64,000 bases of DNA from an uncultured Alistipes sp. (lineage in GTDB: Bacteria > Bacteroidota > Bacteroidia > Bacteroidales > Rikenellaceae), in NCBI RefSeq assembly GCF_902388705.1, contig NZ_CABMQJ010000007.1, forward strand, positions 34,738 through 98,737, given 5' to 3'. This document shows, piece after piece, positions 52,136-60,750 of the stretch. Position 1 is the stretch's first letter, and each line of letters starts with the position of its first letter. Position numbers and translations under genes: made by a program. Below the pieces are notes generated by a model. It saw only the letters and a program-made list of their open reading frames with translations, searched no databases and was not told the origin of the DNA.

Positions 52136-52711
52136 ATGAAAAAAATTCTCCTCTGTGTATCCCTGCTGTCCATGTTTGCGGCAGGCTTCATCGGCTGTTC
52201 GCAGAGCCGGCAATGGAATCACGAACAGCGCAAAGCCATGCGCGAAGCCCTGCGCAGCTACCGCCAGATGGTTTACCTCGACGACCTGACCGACGCCGAG
52301 TTCGTGATCTTCACCGACCAAGTGGCCGGGGAACTGGAAGGCAACTACCCGGTCTACACGACTTTCGTCGAGATGCCGGGCGTGACCGACACGGTCGACA
52401 TGGTAGTCGTGACGACCATCGTGGACGAACTGAACGCAGATGCACGCAACATGCGGCACATTTTCCCCTATAATTACCTGGTGGCCCAGGGAGTGCTCCC
52501 GGCAGGCCTCGACCATGAGCAGCAGAAGGCGTTCTACAACTGCTTCGCAGGCAAGGTCAACGCTACCTACAACACGATGTCGCAGTTCTTCAACGCCATA
52601 CTGGCCGACACGACCGACATGTCGCAGCTGCGCCAGCTGGAGGGCCAGTGCGCCAACGACCTGTTCGACTGGGTGATCACCGAAGTCGACGTCATCGAAA
52701 GCGTCAACTGA
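52136..52711 (+). CDS. Small lipoprotein of unknown function, 191 aa
   Basis: The ATG at 52136 opens MKKILLCVSLLSMFAAGFIG, a lipoprotein signal with Cys21; a longer in-frame start upstream is rejected. The mature part is largely helical and acidic: HEQRKAMREALRSYRQMVYL, TDAEFVIFTDQVAGELEGNY, VDMVVVTTIVDELNADARNM and MRHIFPYNYLVAQGVLPAGL. There are two Cys in the mature domain (FYNCFAGK and EGQCANDL). No family is recognised. It is monocistronic, divergent from the YjbR gene, and ends in a very strong terminator. Confidence 0.72.
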   Translation: MKKILLCVSLLSMFAAGFIGCSQSRQWNHEQRKAMREALRSYRQMVYLDDLTDAEFVIFTDQVAGELEGNYPVYTTFVEMPGVTDTVDMVVVTTIVDELNADARNMRHIFPYNYLVAQGVLPAGLDHEQQKAFYNCFAGKVNATYNTMSQFFNAILADTTDMSQLRQLEGQCANDLFDWVITEVDVIESVN

Positions 52712-52726
52712 CAGAACATCCCGACA

Positions 52727-52765
52727 ATAAAACAAGCAGGCCTCATAGAGGCCTGCTTGTTTTAT
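52727..52765. terminator. Bidirectional terminator, 17-bp stem
   Basis: A perfect 17-bp stem (52727-52743 with 52749-52765) with an added C-G closing a 3-base loop, A/T rich at its base on both sides. It separates two convergent genes. Confidence 0.95.
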
Positions 52766-52790
52766 AACCAGACGTATCCCGTCCCGCACC

Positions 52791-53783
52791 CTAATTCGCC
52801 TTCGGCGCCGGACATGCGCAGTTTTCCGGTTGACGGTCGTAGAAATCCCGGGCCACGACAATCCGAATCGCGCGGTGGAGAATCGAAAATTCGAGCGGCG
52901 TTTCCCCCAGCAACTCCCCGTCGACCTCGACCGACACCTCGGGCGAGGATTCGATGCGGATATGGCTGCCACGCTCCTGCAGGATATGCCGGATACGGTA
53001 AATCCCGCCGTTGAACAGGTAGTGGAACCGGAACAGCAGATGCCAGAAATGCACCGGACGAATCAGCGACAGGTCGAGCATGCCGTCGTCGGCCACGGCT
53101 TCGGGCAGCTGCTGCACGCCGCCGCCGTTGTACTTGCAGATGCCGATGGCGATGCTCAACAACAGGTTGTTGTAGACCAGTCTGTCGTCGACCCACACCT
53201 TGACGCCCGTTGATTTATATCGGAAAAAATTCTTTACGATGCACCACGTATAGAGCCAGCGGCCCTTGCGGCCTTTCTTCTTGAGGTGCGAGAGTTTGCG
53301 CACCACATGCGCGTCGAAACCCGCGCCCGCGACGTTGGCCATATACCGGCACTGGCGGTAGTGCGACTCCTCGTAGGACACCACGCCGACATCCTGCAAA
53401 AACGAATACCCTTCGCGGATCGCCCGCACGGCGTCCTGGTAACGACTCGAAATACCGAACGTTCGCACCCAGTCGTTACCCGTACCGACGGCAATCACGG
53501 CCAGCAGCACGTCGTCGGGACGCACCTCCTGCTGGATGAACAGGCCGTTGACCACTTCGTGCAACGTGCCGTCGCCGCCCACGACGATGATATGCCGATA
53601 CCCCTCCTTGACGGCCGACACGGTAAGTTCCGTAGCGTGGAACTTGTGTTCCGTAAAGACCGGCTCGCAGAGTATCTGCTCGTCGCGCAGGTAACGCGAA
53701 ATCTGCGGAAAATGGTCCAGCCCGCGGCCGCGACCGGCCACGGGATTGACAATGACGAACCATTTGACCTTACCGGCTTCCAA
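52791..53783 (-). CDS. Diacylglycerol kinase-family lipid kinase
   Basis: A 330-residue lipid kinase (DgkB/YegS/sphingosine kinase fold). The N-terminal nucleotide-binding part has WFVIVNPVAGRGRG, VVGGDGTLHEVVNGLF with the GGDGT motif, and AVIAVGTGNDWVRTFG. The C-terminal domain carries the lipid site, with ANVAGAGFDAHVV and ADDGMLDLSLIRP. The only in-frame start near the family N terminus is a TTG at 53783; no ATG or GTG precedes the glycine loop. It lies 6 bases after pepD and is last in the five-gene operon. It probably phosphorylates diacylglycerol or a related lipid at the inner membrane. Confidence 0.9.
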   Translation of the reverse strand: MEAGKVKWFVIVNPVAGRGRGLDHFPQISRYLRDEQILCEPVFTEHKFHATELTVSAVKEGYRHIIVVGGDGTLHEVVNGLFIQQEVRPDDVLLAVIAVGTGNDWVRTFGISSRYQDAVRAIREGYSFLQDVGVVSYEESHYRQCRYMANVAGAGFDAHVVRKLSHLKKKGRKGRWLYTWCIVKNFFRYKSTGVKVWVDDRLVYNNLLLSIAIGICKYNGGGVQQLPEAVADDGMLDLSLIRPVHFWHLLFRFHYLFNGGIYRIRHILQERGSHIRIESSPEVSVEVDGELLGETPLEFSILHRAIRIVVARDFYDRQPENCACPAPKAN

Positions 53784-53789
53784 GATGCG

Positions 53790-55253
53790 TTACTTTTTGG
53801 GAATATTGCGCAGCGTGTCGACCATGAATTCGTAGAACTTGCCGACCGAAGCTATCTCGACTTTCTCGTCGGGCGAGTGGGGATAGCAGATTGTCGGGCC
53901 GAACGAAATCATGTCCATTTTGGGATATTTGCTGCCGATGATACCGCATTCCAGCCCCGCATGGATTGCCGTCACCGCGGGCTGCCTGCCGTACAGGGCC
54001 TTGTACGACGCAGTCATGGCTTTCAGAATCGGCGACTCCATATCGGGGTTCCAGCCGTCGTAGCTGCCCGTTAACTGCACTTTGGCGCCGGCCAGCGTGA
54101 ACACGGCCGCAATCGCCTCGCCCAGCGCCTCTTTCTCGGTATTGACCGAACTGCGCAGCAGGCACTGCAATTTAACCGTCCTGCCGTCGGAAACCACGCG
54201 CGCGAGGTTGGTCGAGGTCTGCACCAGTCCGGGCATCGACATCGACATTTTCTGCACGCCGTCGGGACAGCCGACCACGGCTTTGGTCAGGTTGGCGGCC
54301 ACTTCGCGTGCGATTATCTCTTTCGGGGCGTCGCACGCTTTCATTTTGACGGACACGGCGTCTTCGATGCCGGCATATTCGGCCTTGATGACTTTCTCGT
54401 AAGCTTTCAACTCCTTGGCGAAAGCTTCGAACTCTTTTGTTTTCACCATCACCACGGCCTCGGCCTCGCGGGGAATAGCGTTGCGCAGGCCCCCGCCGTC
54501 CACCGAGCACAGCAGCACGTCGCGCGACGCCGATGCGGCGTTCAGGAAACGGAACAGCACCTTGTTGGCATTGGCGCGCTGGCAACCGATCTGGATGCCC
54601 GAATGGCCTCCCTTGAGCCCTTTGACAGTGATTTTCGCCGCCGTATAGTTGCGCGCAGGCGTCGGCTCGGCCGCATATTTAAAGGTGACGTTGGCGTCGA
54701 GCCCCCCGGCACACCCCACATACAGTTCACCTTCGGTTTCCGAGTCGAGGTTCAGCAGGATGTCGCCGTGCAGCAATCCTTTTTTCAGGCCGAAAGCGCC
54801 GTCCATGCCCGTTTCCTCGGTGGCGGTAAAAAGTGCCTCCAGGGGGCCGTGCACCAGCGTATCGTCCTCCAGCACGGCAAGAATCGCCGCAGCGCCGATA
54901 CCGTTGTCGGCCCCGAGCGTCGTACCGTCGGCCGTCACCCATTCGCCGTCGATGTAGGCGTCGATGGGGTCTTTGGTGAAGTCGAACGTCTTGTCGTTGT
55001 TCTTCTGGGGCACCATGTCGAGGTGGGCCTGCAGGACGACGCCCTTGCGATCCTCCATGCCTTTCGAAGCGGGCTTACGGACATAGACGTTATGCGCGGC
55101 GTCCTCCTTGCACTCCAGGCCTTTCGTCCGGGCGAAATCCATGACGTATTTGCGGATCTTCTCCTCGTGCGACGAGGGGCGCGGAATGCGGACGATCTCC
55201 GCGAAATGTTTCCATACGAGCGCCGGCTTGAGCGCAGACAGATTCTTATCCAT
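53790..55253 (-). CDS. pepD: Aminoacyl-histidine dipeptidase (carnosinase-type, M20)
   Basis: A 487-residue M20C metallopeptidase cleaving Xaa-His and related dipeptides in the cytoplasm. The zinc ligands and catalytic residues lie in LQAHLDMVPQ (His, Asp), LGADNGIGAA (bridging Asp), TATEETGMDGAFG (Glu-Glu) and LNLDSETEGEL; a late His is in AIHAGLECGIIG. The lid/dimerisation domain spans about 205-395. Length is standard for PepD. The gene starts one base after the PhoH-like gene and ends 6 bases before the lipid kinase start. Confidence 0.95.
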   Translation of the reverse strand: MDKNLSALKPALVWKHFAEIVRIPRPSSHEEKIRKYVMDFARTKGLECKEDAAHNVYVRKPASKGMEDRKGVVLQAHLDMVPQKNNDKTFDFTKDPIDAYIDGEWVTADGTTLGADNGIGAAAILAVLEDDTLVHGPLEALFTATEETGMDGAFGLKKGLLHGDILLNLDSETEGELYVGCAGGLDANVTFKYAAEPTPARNYTAAKITVKGLKGGHSGIQIGCQRANANKVLFRFLNAASASRDVLLCSVDGGGLRNAIPREAEAVVMVKTKEFEAFAKELKAYEKVIKAEYAGIEDAVSVKMKACDAPKEIIAREVAANLTKAVVGCPDGVQKMSMSMPGLVQTSTNLARVVSDGRTVKLQCLLRSSVNTEKEALGEAIAAVFTLAGAKVQLTGSYDGWNPDMESPILKAMTASYKALYGRQPAVTAIHAGLECGIIGSKYPKMDMISFGPTICYPHSPDEKVEIASVGKFYEFMVDTLRNIPKK

Positions 55254-55254
55254 A

Positions 55255-56250
55255 TTATTCGGTTTTTAGGTTTGTTTGTTCGTTTTCTACGGCAGGATTG
55301 TCCCCGGCCCGCTTGTCGAACGCGTCGACGATGTATTTCACCAGCGGGTGGCGCACGATGTCGCGTTTGTCGAACTCGACGACACCGATGCCCGGGACAC
55401 CGCGCAATATCTCCATCGTGCGCACCAGTCCGCTGTCGCTTTTCTTCGGCAGGTCGATTTGCGTCACGTCGCCCGTGACGATGAATTTGGCATTGCGGCC
55501 CATACGCGTGAGGAACATCTTGATCTGCGACAGGGTCGTATTCTGCGCCTCGTCCAGAATGACGAACGCATTGTCGAGCGTGCGGCCGCGCATGTAGGCC
55601 AGCGGCGCAATCTGCACTGTACCCTCTTCGAGGTATTTCACCAGCTTGGCGGGCGGAATCATGTCGTTCAACGCATCGTAAAGGGGCTGCAGGTAGGGGT
55701 CGAGCTTCTCCTTCATATCGCCCGGCAGGAACCCGAGCTTCTCGCCCGCCTCGACCGCCGGCCGCGTGAGGATGATACGCCGCACATGCCGTTCCTTGAG
55801 GGCCCGGACTGCCAGCGCAATGGCCGTATAGGTCTTGCCCGATCCGGCAGGCCCCACGGCGAACAGCAGGTCGTTGCGGTCGTAGAGTTTCACCAGTTTT
55901 TGCTGGTTCACCGTGCGTGCGCGGATGATATTGCCGTTGTTGCCGTAAACGATGACATCCTTGTCGACAGGCACGTCCTGATCGGCAATGCCGCCCGCGA
56001 ACGCCTGGTCGACGACTTCGGTCGAGATGTGTCCGTATTTGAGGTAATAGGCCACCAGTCCCTCCATGCGCTTGTCGAAGCGCTGGGTTTCGGCCTCGGA
56101 GCCCAGTACTTTGAGCGACGAACCCCGGGCGACGATTTTCAGGCGGGGGTGCAGCGATTTAATCTGGTCGAGGTAGACATTCTGGGGGCCGTAAAGCTCC
56201 CGGGGATCGACACCCTCGATGATAATCTCTTTTCCGACAGCTTCCGTCAT
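55255..56250 (-). CDS. PhoH-family ATPase
   Basis: A 331-residue PhoH/YbeZ-like protein. Residues about 1-115 carry a KH-like N-terminal part and linker (EADTQRFDKRMEGL region), and the ATPase domain follows with the P-loop AVGPAGSGKTYTAIALAV near 132-149. The Walker B is FVILDEAQNTT, and RPAVEAGEKLGFLPGDMKEK is the family hallmark. YbeZ partners the RNase YbeY in rRNA maturation in other bacteria; ybeY is not in this operon. It starts 3 bases after the PorT-like gene. No regulatory phosphate box is visible. Confidence 0.94.
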   Translation of the reverse strand: MTEAVGKEIIIEGVDPRELYGPQNVYLDQIKSLHPRLKIVARGSSLKVLGSEAETQRFDKRMEGLVAYYLKYGHISTEVVDQAFAGGIADQDVPVDKDVIVYGNNGNIIRARTVNQQKLVKLYDRNDLLFAVGPAGSGKTYTAIALAVRALKERHVRRIILTRPAVEAGEKLGFLPGDMKEKLDPYLQPLYDALNDMIPPAKLVKYLEEGTVQIAPLAYMRGRTLDNAFVILDEAQNTTLSQIKMFLTRMGRNAKFIVTGDVTQIDLPKKSDSGLVRTMEILRGVPGIGVVEFDKRDIVRHPLVKYIVDAFDKRAGDNPAVENEQTNLKTE

Positions 56251-56253
56251 AGG

Positions 56254-56850
56254 CTAAAACAGGTAACCGAGGCTCAATGCGACGTTATACGAACGGAGCT
56301 TGTCGAGTTTGCTGCCGTCGGGCAGCACCACGTCCTTTTTCCCCTTGAACTGGCCGTTGTAGCGCAAATCGATGAGCATGTGCCCCAGCAGCTTGACCCC
56401 GGCGCCCGCCGTGAACGACATGGTGGGGCGCACGCGCCCGAAATCGAGCAGGTCGCCGCCCGACTTCTGCTTGCAGTCGTTCATCACCGTGAAGACCGGG
56501 CCTACATAGAAGCGGAACGGACGCAGCAGGCGCAGCGACAACAATACCGGAACGTCGATCGAATTCGACTTGAGGTTAATCTCCTTGCCGCCCTCGGGAC
56601 GGATGCGAAGTCCCTGACGCACGTAGAGTATCTGCGGCTCGACGGCAAAGGCGCCCAGATTGACAGCCGTGACGATACCGGCCTGCCAGCCCAGTTTATT
56701 CTTGACGTCGGTTTTCGACATGTTCGTCGTATAATCGGGGACGTTGATACCTCCTATCACGCCCCATTCGATTCGGGTTCGGGGACGCTGTGCGGCGACC
56801 GGCAATGCGCAGGCGGCCAACAGCAGGGTCAATACAACTTTGCGAATCAT
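56254..56850 (-). CDS. PorT-like outer-membrane beta-barrel protein
   Basis: The ATG at 56850 (MIRKVVLTLLLAACALPVAA) is preferred to the TTG six bases upstream. The 198-residue precursor has a signal peptide (about 1-21) and an eight-strand-type barrel: RIEWGVIGGINVPDY, LGWQAGIVTAVNLGAFAVEP, QILYVRQGLRI, IDVPVLLSLRLLRPFRFYVG, AGAGVKLLGHMLIDLRYNGQ and the final YNVALSLGYLF. This matches the porin_family/PorT-like proteins of Bacteroidota; PorT itself takes part in type IX secretion, but small barrels of this group are diverse, so that link is uncertain. It lies 7 bases after the FHS transporter gene. Confidence 0.8.
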   Translation of the reverse strand: MIRKVVLTLLLAACALPVAAQRPRTRIEWGVIGGINVPDYTTNMSKTDVKNKLGWQAGIVTAVNLGAFAVEPQILYVRQGLRIRPEGGKEINLKSNSIDVPVLLSLRLLRPFRFYVGPVFTVMNDCKQKSGGDLLDFGRVRPTMSFTAGAGVKLLGHMLIDLRYNGQFKGKKDVVLPDGSKLDKLRSYNVALSLGYLF

Positions 56851-56857
56851 CAGCAAT

Positions 56858-58009
56858 TTATTTTTTGGTTTTCAAATTAAAACTTGCCCAGAGCATATAT
56901 CCTACGCACAGGGCGACGAACAACATCCCCAGGTGGGCATTCCCCGTCCAACGGATGATTGCTCCGCACACCGGGCCCGAAACGGCCCCGGCGGCAATGG
57001 CCAGAATCATCAGTCCCGCCACCTCGTTGGCCGACTCCGGAACGGCCTTGGTCGCCACGGCATAGAACGTCGCGAATACGCAGGCCAGGGCGAACCCCAT
57101 CAGGCCGACGGCGGTATAAATGGCGGCCTCGTGGCGCACGAAAAGCAGCACGGCGCAGAGCGCCAGCGCCCCCGCCATGTTCCAGCGCAGGTATTTCACA
57201 TCCGAGAACCGCACCAACACCCACGCGCCCACCAGCGTACCGACGATACGGCAGGCATAGAAACCCGTGGTGGTGAGAATCGAATCGGGATTGTCGATCA
57301 GCCGCACCGAAAGGAAGCCGATGCCCACATCGCCCGCGATAAAACAGGCCACACCGAGCGTACAGAGCAATACGGTTTTATTTTTCAGCAAACGGAAACA
57401 GTCCGACATGCCGGCCGCACGCCCGTTTCGCACCGGCTCGGCGACCGTCGTAGCCTGGAGCCAGACGCCCCCCAGCACGGTAAGTCCCGCATAAATCGGC
57501 AGCAACAGGCGCCACGACCCCGTAAGCGCCACCAGCCCCGTGACGATGGGCGCCAGCAGCAACAGCGACGTGTTGCGGAAAATCTGCCCCACGGTCAGGT
57601 AACTGGTCATCCGTTCGCCCGGCACGATGGTAGCCAGCAGGGGGTTGATCGCCACCTGGATGGCCGTATTGCCGATGCCGAGCAGCCCGAAGCCCGCAAA
57701 GTACCACCCGAGGGCACAGCCCTCGCCCGCGGCGTAGGGCACCAGCAGCCCGGCAATGGTAAAGGCATAGCCGATGATCGCCGTAGCCTTGCGGCCGATG
57801 CGGTTCATCAGCGCCGCGAACGGGGTCGACAACACGAGGAACCACAGGAACACCATCGTGGGCAGGAAGCTCACGGCCGCCTGCTGCGATTCGGGAAATT
57901 CCGTGGCGATGCGGCCCGTGATGGGGGCCACGATGTCACAGAAGCCCATGATAAAGAAGCCCATAAGCACGGGCCACAGTATGCGTTTGTCCACTTTTTC
58001 GACACTCAT
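56858..58009 (-). CDS. Major facilitator transporter, FHS sugar-permease type
   Basis: The ATG at 58009 (MSVEKVDKRILWPVLMGFFI) is preferred to an upstream TTG. The 383-residue product has twelve hydrophobic spans. Features fit the FHS (fucose/glucose/galactose:H+ symporter) branch: IMGFCDIVAPITGRIATEFP, FLPTMVFLWFLVLSTPFAAL, the RIGRKATAIIGY loop between spans 2 and 3, and GIGNTAIQVAINPLLATIVP. The C-terminal half has FYACRIVGTLVGAWVLVRFS. A sugar substrate is likely, the exact one not evident. It is the first gene of the operon with PorT-like, PhoH, PepD and lipid kinase genes. A -7 box lies at 58024-58031. Confidence 0.85.
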   Translation of the reverse strand: MSVEKVDKRILWPVLMGFFIMGFCDIVAPITGRIATEFPESQQAAVSFLPTMVFLWFLVLSTPFAALMNRIGRKATAIIGYAFTIAGLLVPYAAGEGCALGWYFAGFGLLGIGNTAIQVAINPLLATIVPGERMTSYLTVGQIFRNTSLLLLAPIVTGLVALTGSWRLLLPIYAGLTVLGGVWLQATTVAEPVRNGRAAGMSDCFRLLKNKTVLLCTLGVACFIAGDVGIGFLSVRLIDNPDSILTTTGFYACRIVGTLVGAWVLVRFSDVKYLRWNMAGALALCAVLLFVRHEAAIYTAVGLMGFALACVFATFYAVATKAVPESANEVAGLMILAIAAGAVSGPVCGAIIRWTGNAHLGMLFVALCVGYMLWASFNLKTKK

Positions 58010-58455
58010 CGGCGGCGAATTTTCAAATCTACCATTTTTCAAAGTTACGTTTTTTTCTGCAAAAACCTTATTTCAGGCCTCTAATATTTCACAATTCTTT
58101 ACCCTGGCGGCCCGATATCAGCATCCCGACGAACAAAAAACGTGCGAGATATACAGCCTCGCCGGAACCGGTCAGAGCCGCAATCGCCGCCGCCGAACTT
58201 TCCGGCTAACAGGAGAATCCGTTTCCCGAAATCGCCGTGCCGGCCGCCGGCATAAGGGTTATCGACAAACAGGCAGGGCATATCGGCCGCAGGCAGGCCG
58301 TATGAAACGGCGCCCGCCGCCGCATTCGGCTGGCCGGCGCACGAAAAACCGGCCGCAGTATCGGCAGATTGGTTCGCCGCGGGGCAAAACGCGGCAGGCG
58401 TTTGGATTTTACCGCGGATTTTATTATATTTGTATGAATACATCAATCCGACCGT
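58010..58455. other. 446-bp divergent intergenic region
   Basis: Left end: CAAATCTA (58024-58031) reads TAGATTTG on the minus strand, a probable -7 box of the FHS transporter operon. Right end: the canonical promoter of the antiporter gene (58401-58432). The GC-rich middle has several short inverted repeats but no gene I can support; the minus-strand frame 58099-58446 overlaps the promoter and looks spurious. Confidence 0.5.
58401..58432 (+). promoter_or_regulatory. Canonical promoter of antiporter gene
   Basis: TTTG (58401-58404) and TATATTTG (58425-58432) are separated by exactly 20 bases; the start codon is 24 bases downstream. Confidence 0.85.
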
Positions 58456-60519
58456 ATGTTCCTATTCGCGCATATAGACCCCATAACGCTGCCGCTCGAG
58501 GATCCGATTCTGAAATTCCTGCTGATTCTGGTCATCATCCTCGCGGCACCGCTGCTATTGAACAAACTGAAAATCCCCTATTTGCTGGGGCTCATCATCG
58601 CAGGTGCGGTGATCGGCCCCCACGGCCTGAACCTCGTGCTGCGCGACAGCAGCATCATCCTCTCGGGAACGGCCGGCCTGCTCTATATCATGTTCCTCTC
58701 GGGATTAGACATGGACATGTCCGACTTCAAGAAAAACAGCTGGCGAAGCCTCGTCTTCGGACTTTACACATTCTGCGTCCCGCTCACGCTCGGCATCCTG
58801 GCCGGCTATTACGTCCTGGGATTTCCGATTTACTCCTCCATACTGCTCGCCGGGCTTTTCGCCTCGCAAACCCTCATCGCCTACCCCATCGTCAGTAAAC
58901 TCGGCATCGCACGCGACAAGGCCGTAACGATCGCCGTGGGCGGCACGGTCATCACCGACACGCTGGCACTGCTGCTGCTGACCGTCATCGTGGGCATGGC
59001 GACGGGCAATGTCGACGAAACGTTCTGGTGGCGCCTGAGTGCCTCGGTGCTCCTCTCGATCGGCATCATCCTGTTCCTCTTTCCCCTGCTCGCACACTGG
59101 TTCTTCAAACAGTGCAGCGACAGCGTATCGCAGTATATCTTCGTGCTGGTCATGGTTTTCCTCGGGGCCTACCTCGCCCACCTGGCGGGACTGGAGCCGA
59201 TTATCGGCGCATTCCTCTCGGGACTGGCGCTCAACCGGCAGATTCCCCGCACCTCGCCCCTGATGAACCGGATCGAGTTCGTCGGCAATGCCATATTCAT
59301 TCCGTTTTTCCTGATCGGCGTGGGCATGCTCATCGACTACCGGGCGTTCTTCCGCGACTGGGAAAGCATCGAGGTGGCGCTGATTATGATTGTCCTGATT
59401 ACGGCCGCAAAATTCCTGGCGGCCTGGTTTACCCAGAAAACGTTCCGCCTCTCGCCCGACCAGCGCACGGTAATCTTCGGCTTGAGCAGCGCCCACGTCG
59501 CGGCGACGCTCGCAGCCGTCATGGTCGGCTATAACGTCATTCTCGGCCATACGCCCGACGGCGAGCCGATACGCCTGTTGAGCGAAAGCGTCCTCAACGG
59601 CACCATCCTGATGATACTCGCCACCTGCACCGTTTCGACGTTCGCCACGCAGCGGGGCGCCCACAACATCGCCATGCGCAATGCGCTGGACGACGACAAG
59701 GAGCCGCAGCAAGAAGACCACATCCTGATTCCGCTGGCCAACGAGCAGACCGCCTACGAGCTGGTCTGCATGAGTATGACGCTCAAAAAAGCCAAGGAGC
59801 GCAACGGGCTCTATGCGCTGAACGCCATCGACAACAAGGTCGAAGACCCCAACCTCGAAAAACAGGGCCGCAAGCTGCTCGACACGGCGGCGCAGGCAGC
59901 GGCATCGGCCGACAACTACCTGCAGCAGCTTCTGCGCTACGATGTGAACATCGCCAACGCCATCGTCAGCGTGGTCAAGGAGCGCAACATCACCGACATC
60001 GTGATGGGCATGCACCACGACCGCACGCCGGGCGGCTCGGGCATCGGTCGTCTGGCGGCCGACGTGCTGGGATACAGCAACGCGACGACCTTCTTCTACC
60101 ATCCCGAACAACCGCTGACAACCGTCAAGCGCCACCTGGTCGTCGTACCCGAAAAGGCGGAAAAGGAAGCCGGGTTCCAGATGTGGCTGAAGAAACTGCG
60201 CAACATCGCCGACAACTCGGGTGCGAAAATCGTTTTCTACGCTCCCGAAAATACGATGCAATACCTGCGGCCCGCACGCGGCAGGCGCTCGGCAAAAGCC
60301 GATTACGTGGTTTCCGACTGCTGGAACGACCTGACGGCGCTGACCTACGAAACCAAACGCGACGACTGCCTGTGGATCGTGATGAGCCGCCGCGAGCGCA
60401 TCTCCTACCACCCCGCCATGAGCAAGGTGCCGGGATACATGGAGCAGTTCTTCCCGGGCCACAGTTTCGTGCTGGTCTATCCCGTACAGGCGGGCGATAC
60501 GGAGAGCCGCTACCTGTAA
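58456..60519 (+). CDS. CPA2-type cation/proton antiporter with cytosolic USP-like domain
   Basis: A 687-residue protein. Residues about 15-410 carry twelve to thirteen membrane spans of the Na+/H+ or K+/H+ exchanger family: ILVIILAAPLLLNKLKIPYL, LGLIIAGAVIGPHGLNLVL, LYIMFLSGLDMDMSDFKKNS (the acidic LDM motif), GTVITDTLALLLLTVIVG and GAFLSGLALNRQIP, with FLIGVGMLIDY. Residues about 425-687 form a soluble region resembling tandem universal-stress-protein folds (LIPLANEQTAYELVCMSMTL; NITDIVMGMHHDRTPGGSGI; GRLAADVLGYSNATTFFYH). It probably exports Na+ or K+ in exchange for protons, with the cytosolic part sensing nucleotides (inference). Monocistronic. Confidence 0.92.
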   Translation: MFLFAHIDPITLPLEDPILKFLLILVIILAAPLLLNKLKIPYLLGLIIAGAVIGPHGLNLVLRDSSIILSGTAGLLYIMFLSGLDMDMSDFKKNSWRSLVFGLYTFCVPLTLGILAGYYVLGFPIYSSILLAGLFASQTLIAYPIVSKLGIARDKAVTIAVGGTVITDTLALLLLTVIVGMATGNVDETFWWRLSASVLLSIGIILFLFPLLAHWFFKQCSDSVSQYIFVLVMVFLGAYLAHLAGLEPIIGAFLSGLALNRQIPRTSPLMNRIEFVGNAIFIPFFLIGVGMLIDYRAFFRDWESIEVALIMIVLITAAKFLAAWFTQKTFRLSPDQRTVIFGLSSAHVAATLAAVMVGYNVILGHTPDGEPIRLLSESVLNGTILMILATCTVSTFATQRGAHNIAMRNALDDDKEPQQEDHILIPLANEQTAYELVCMSMTLKKAKERNGLYALNAIDNKVEDPNLEKQGRKLLDTAAQAAASADNYLQQLLRYDVNIANAIVSVVKERNITDIVMGMHHDRTPGGSGIGRLAADVLGYSNATTFFYHPEQPLTTVKRHLVVVPEKAEKEAGFQMWLKKLRNIADNSGAKIVFYAPENTMQYLRPARGRRSAKADYVVSDCWNDLTALTYETKRDDCLWIVMSRRERISYHPAMSKVPGYMEQFFPGHSFVLVYPVQAGDTESRYL

Positions 60520-60521
60520 GC

Positions 60522-60570
60522 CGGCCCGGAACGGGAAGGAACAGGAAGGAGCGGCGGCGGTTCCGGGCCG
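60522..60570 (+). terminator. 11-bp hairpin after antiporter gene
   Basis: CGGCCCGGAAC (60522-60532) pairs perfectly with 60560-60570 around a 27-base purine-rich loop, 3 bases past the stop codon. No T-tract, so termination by this element is uncertain. Confidence 0.5.
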
Positions 60571-60698
60571 CGGACTTGTCTGTTCCACGAAAAATATACG
60601 CACGCCGGAAAATTCCGCGCAGGTCGGGGGTTTATGCCCTGCCAGCATGATTTCAACGCCGAATCGGACAGTCTGCGCCCGGGCAATCCCCAAATAAA

Positions 60699-60730
60699 TT
60701 TGGCATTCCCCCCGGCTTGCACTATCTTTG
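60699..60730 (+). promoter_or_regulatory. Canonical promoter of der
   Basis: TTTG (60699-60702) and TATCTTTG (60723-60730) are separated by exactly 20 bases; the start codon is 21 bases downstream. Confidence 0.88.
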
Positions 60731-60750
60731 CACCATAAAAAGGAAAGCGT

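Noticed and set aside
58099..58446. A 115-codon minus-strand frame in the gap before the antiporter
   Set aside because: It overlaps the antiporter promoter, has biased Gly/Arg/Ala composition and no family match.
60533..60559. Resemblance of the GGAAGGAACAGGAAGGAG loop to the apical part of SRP RNA
   Set aside because: The conserved SRP loop order and flanking helix 8 pairing are absent; the hairpin lies right after the antiporter stop and is better read as a 3' element.
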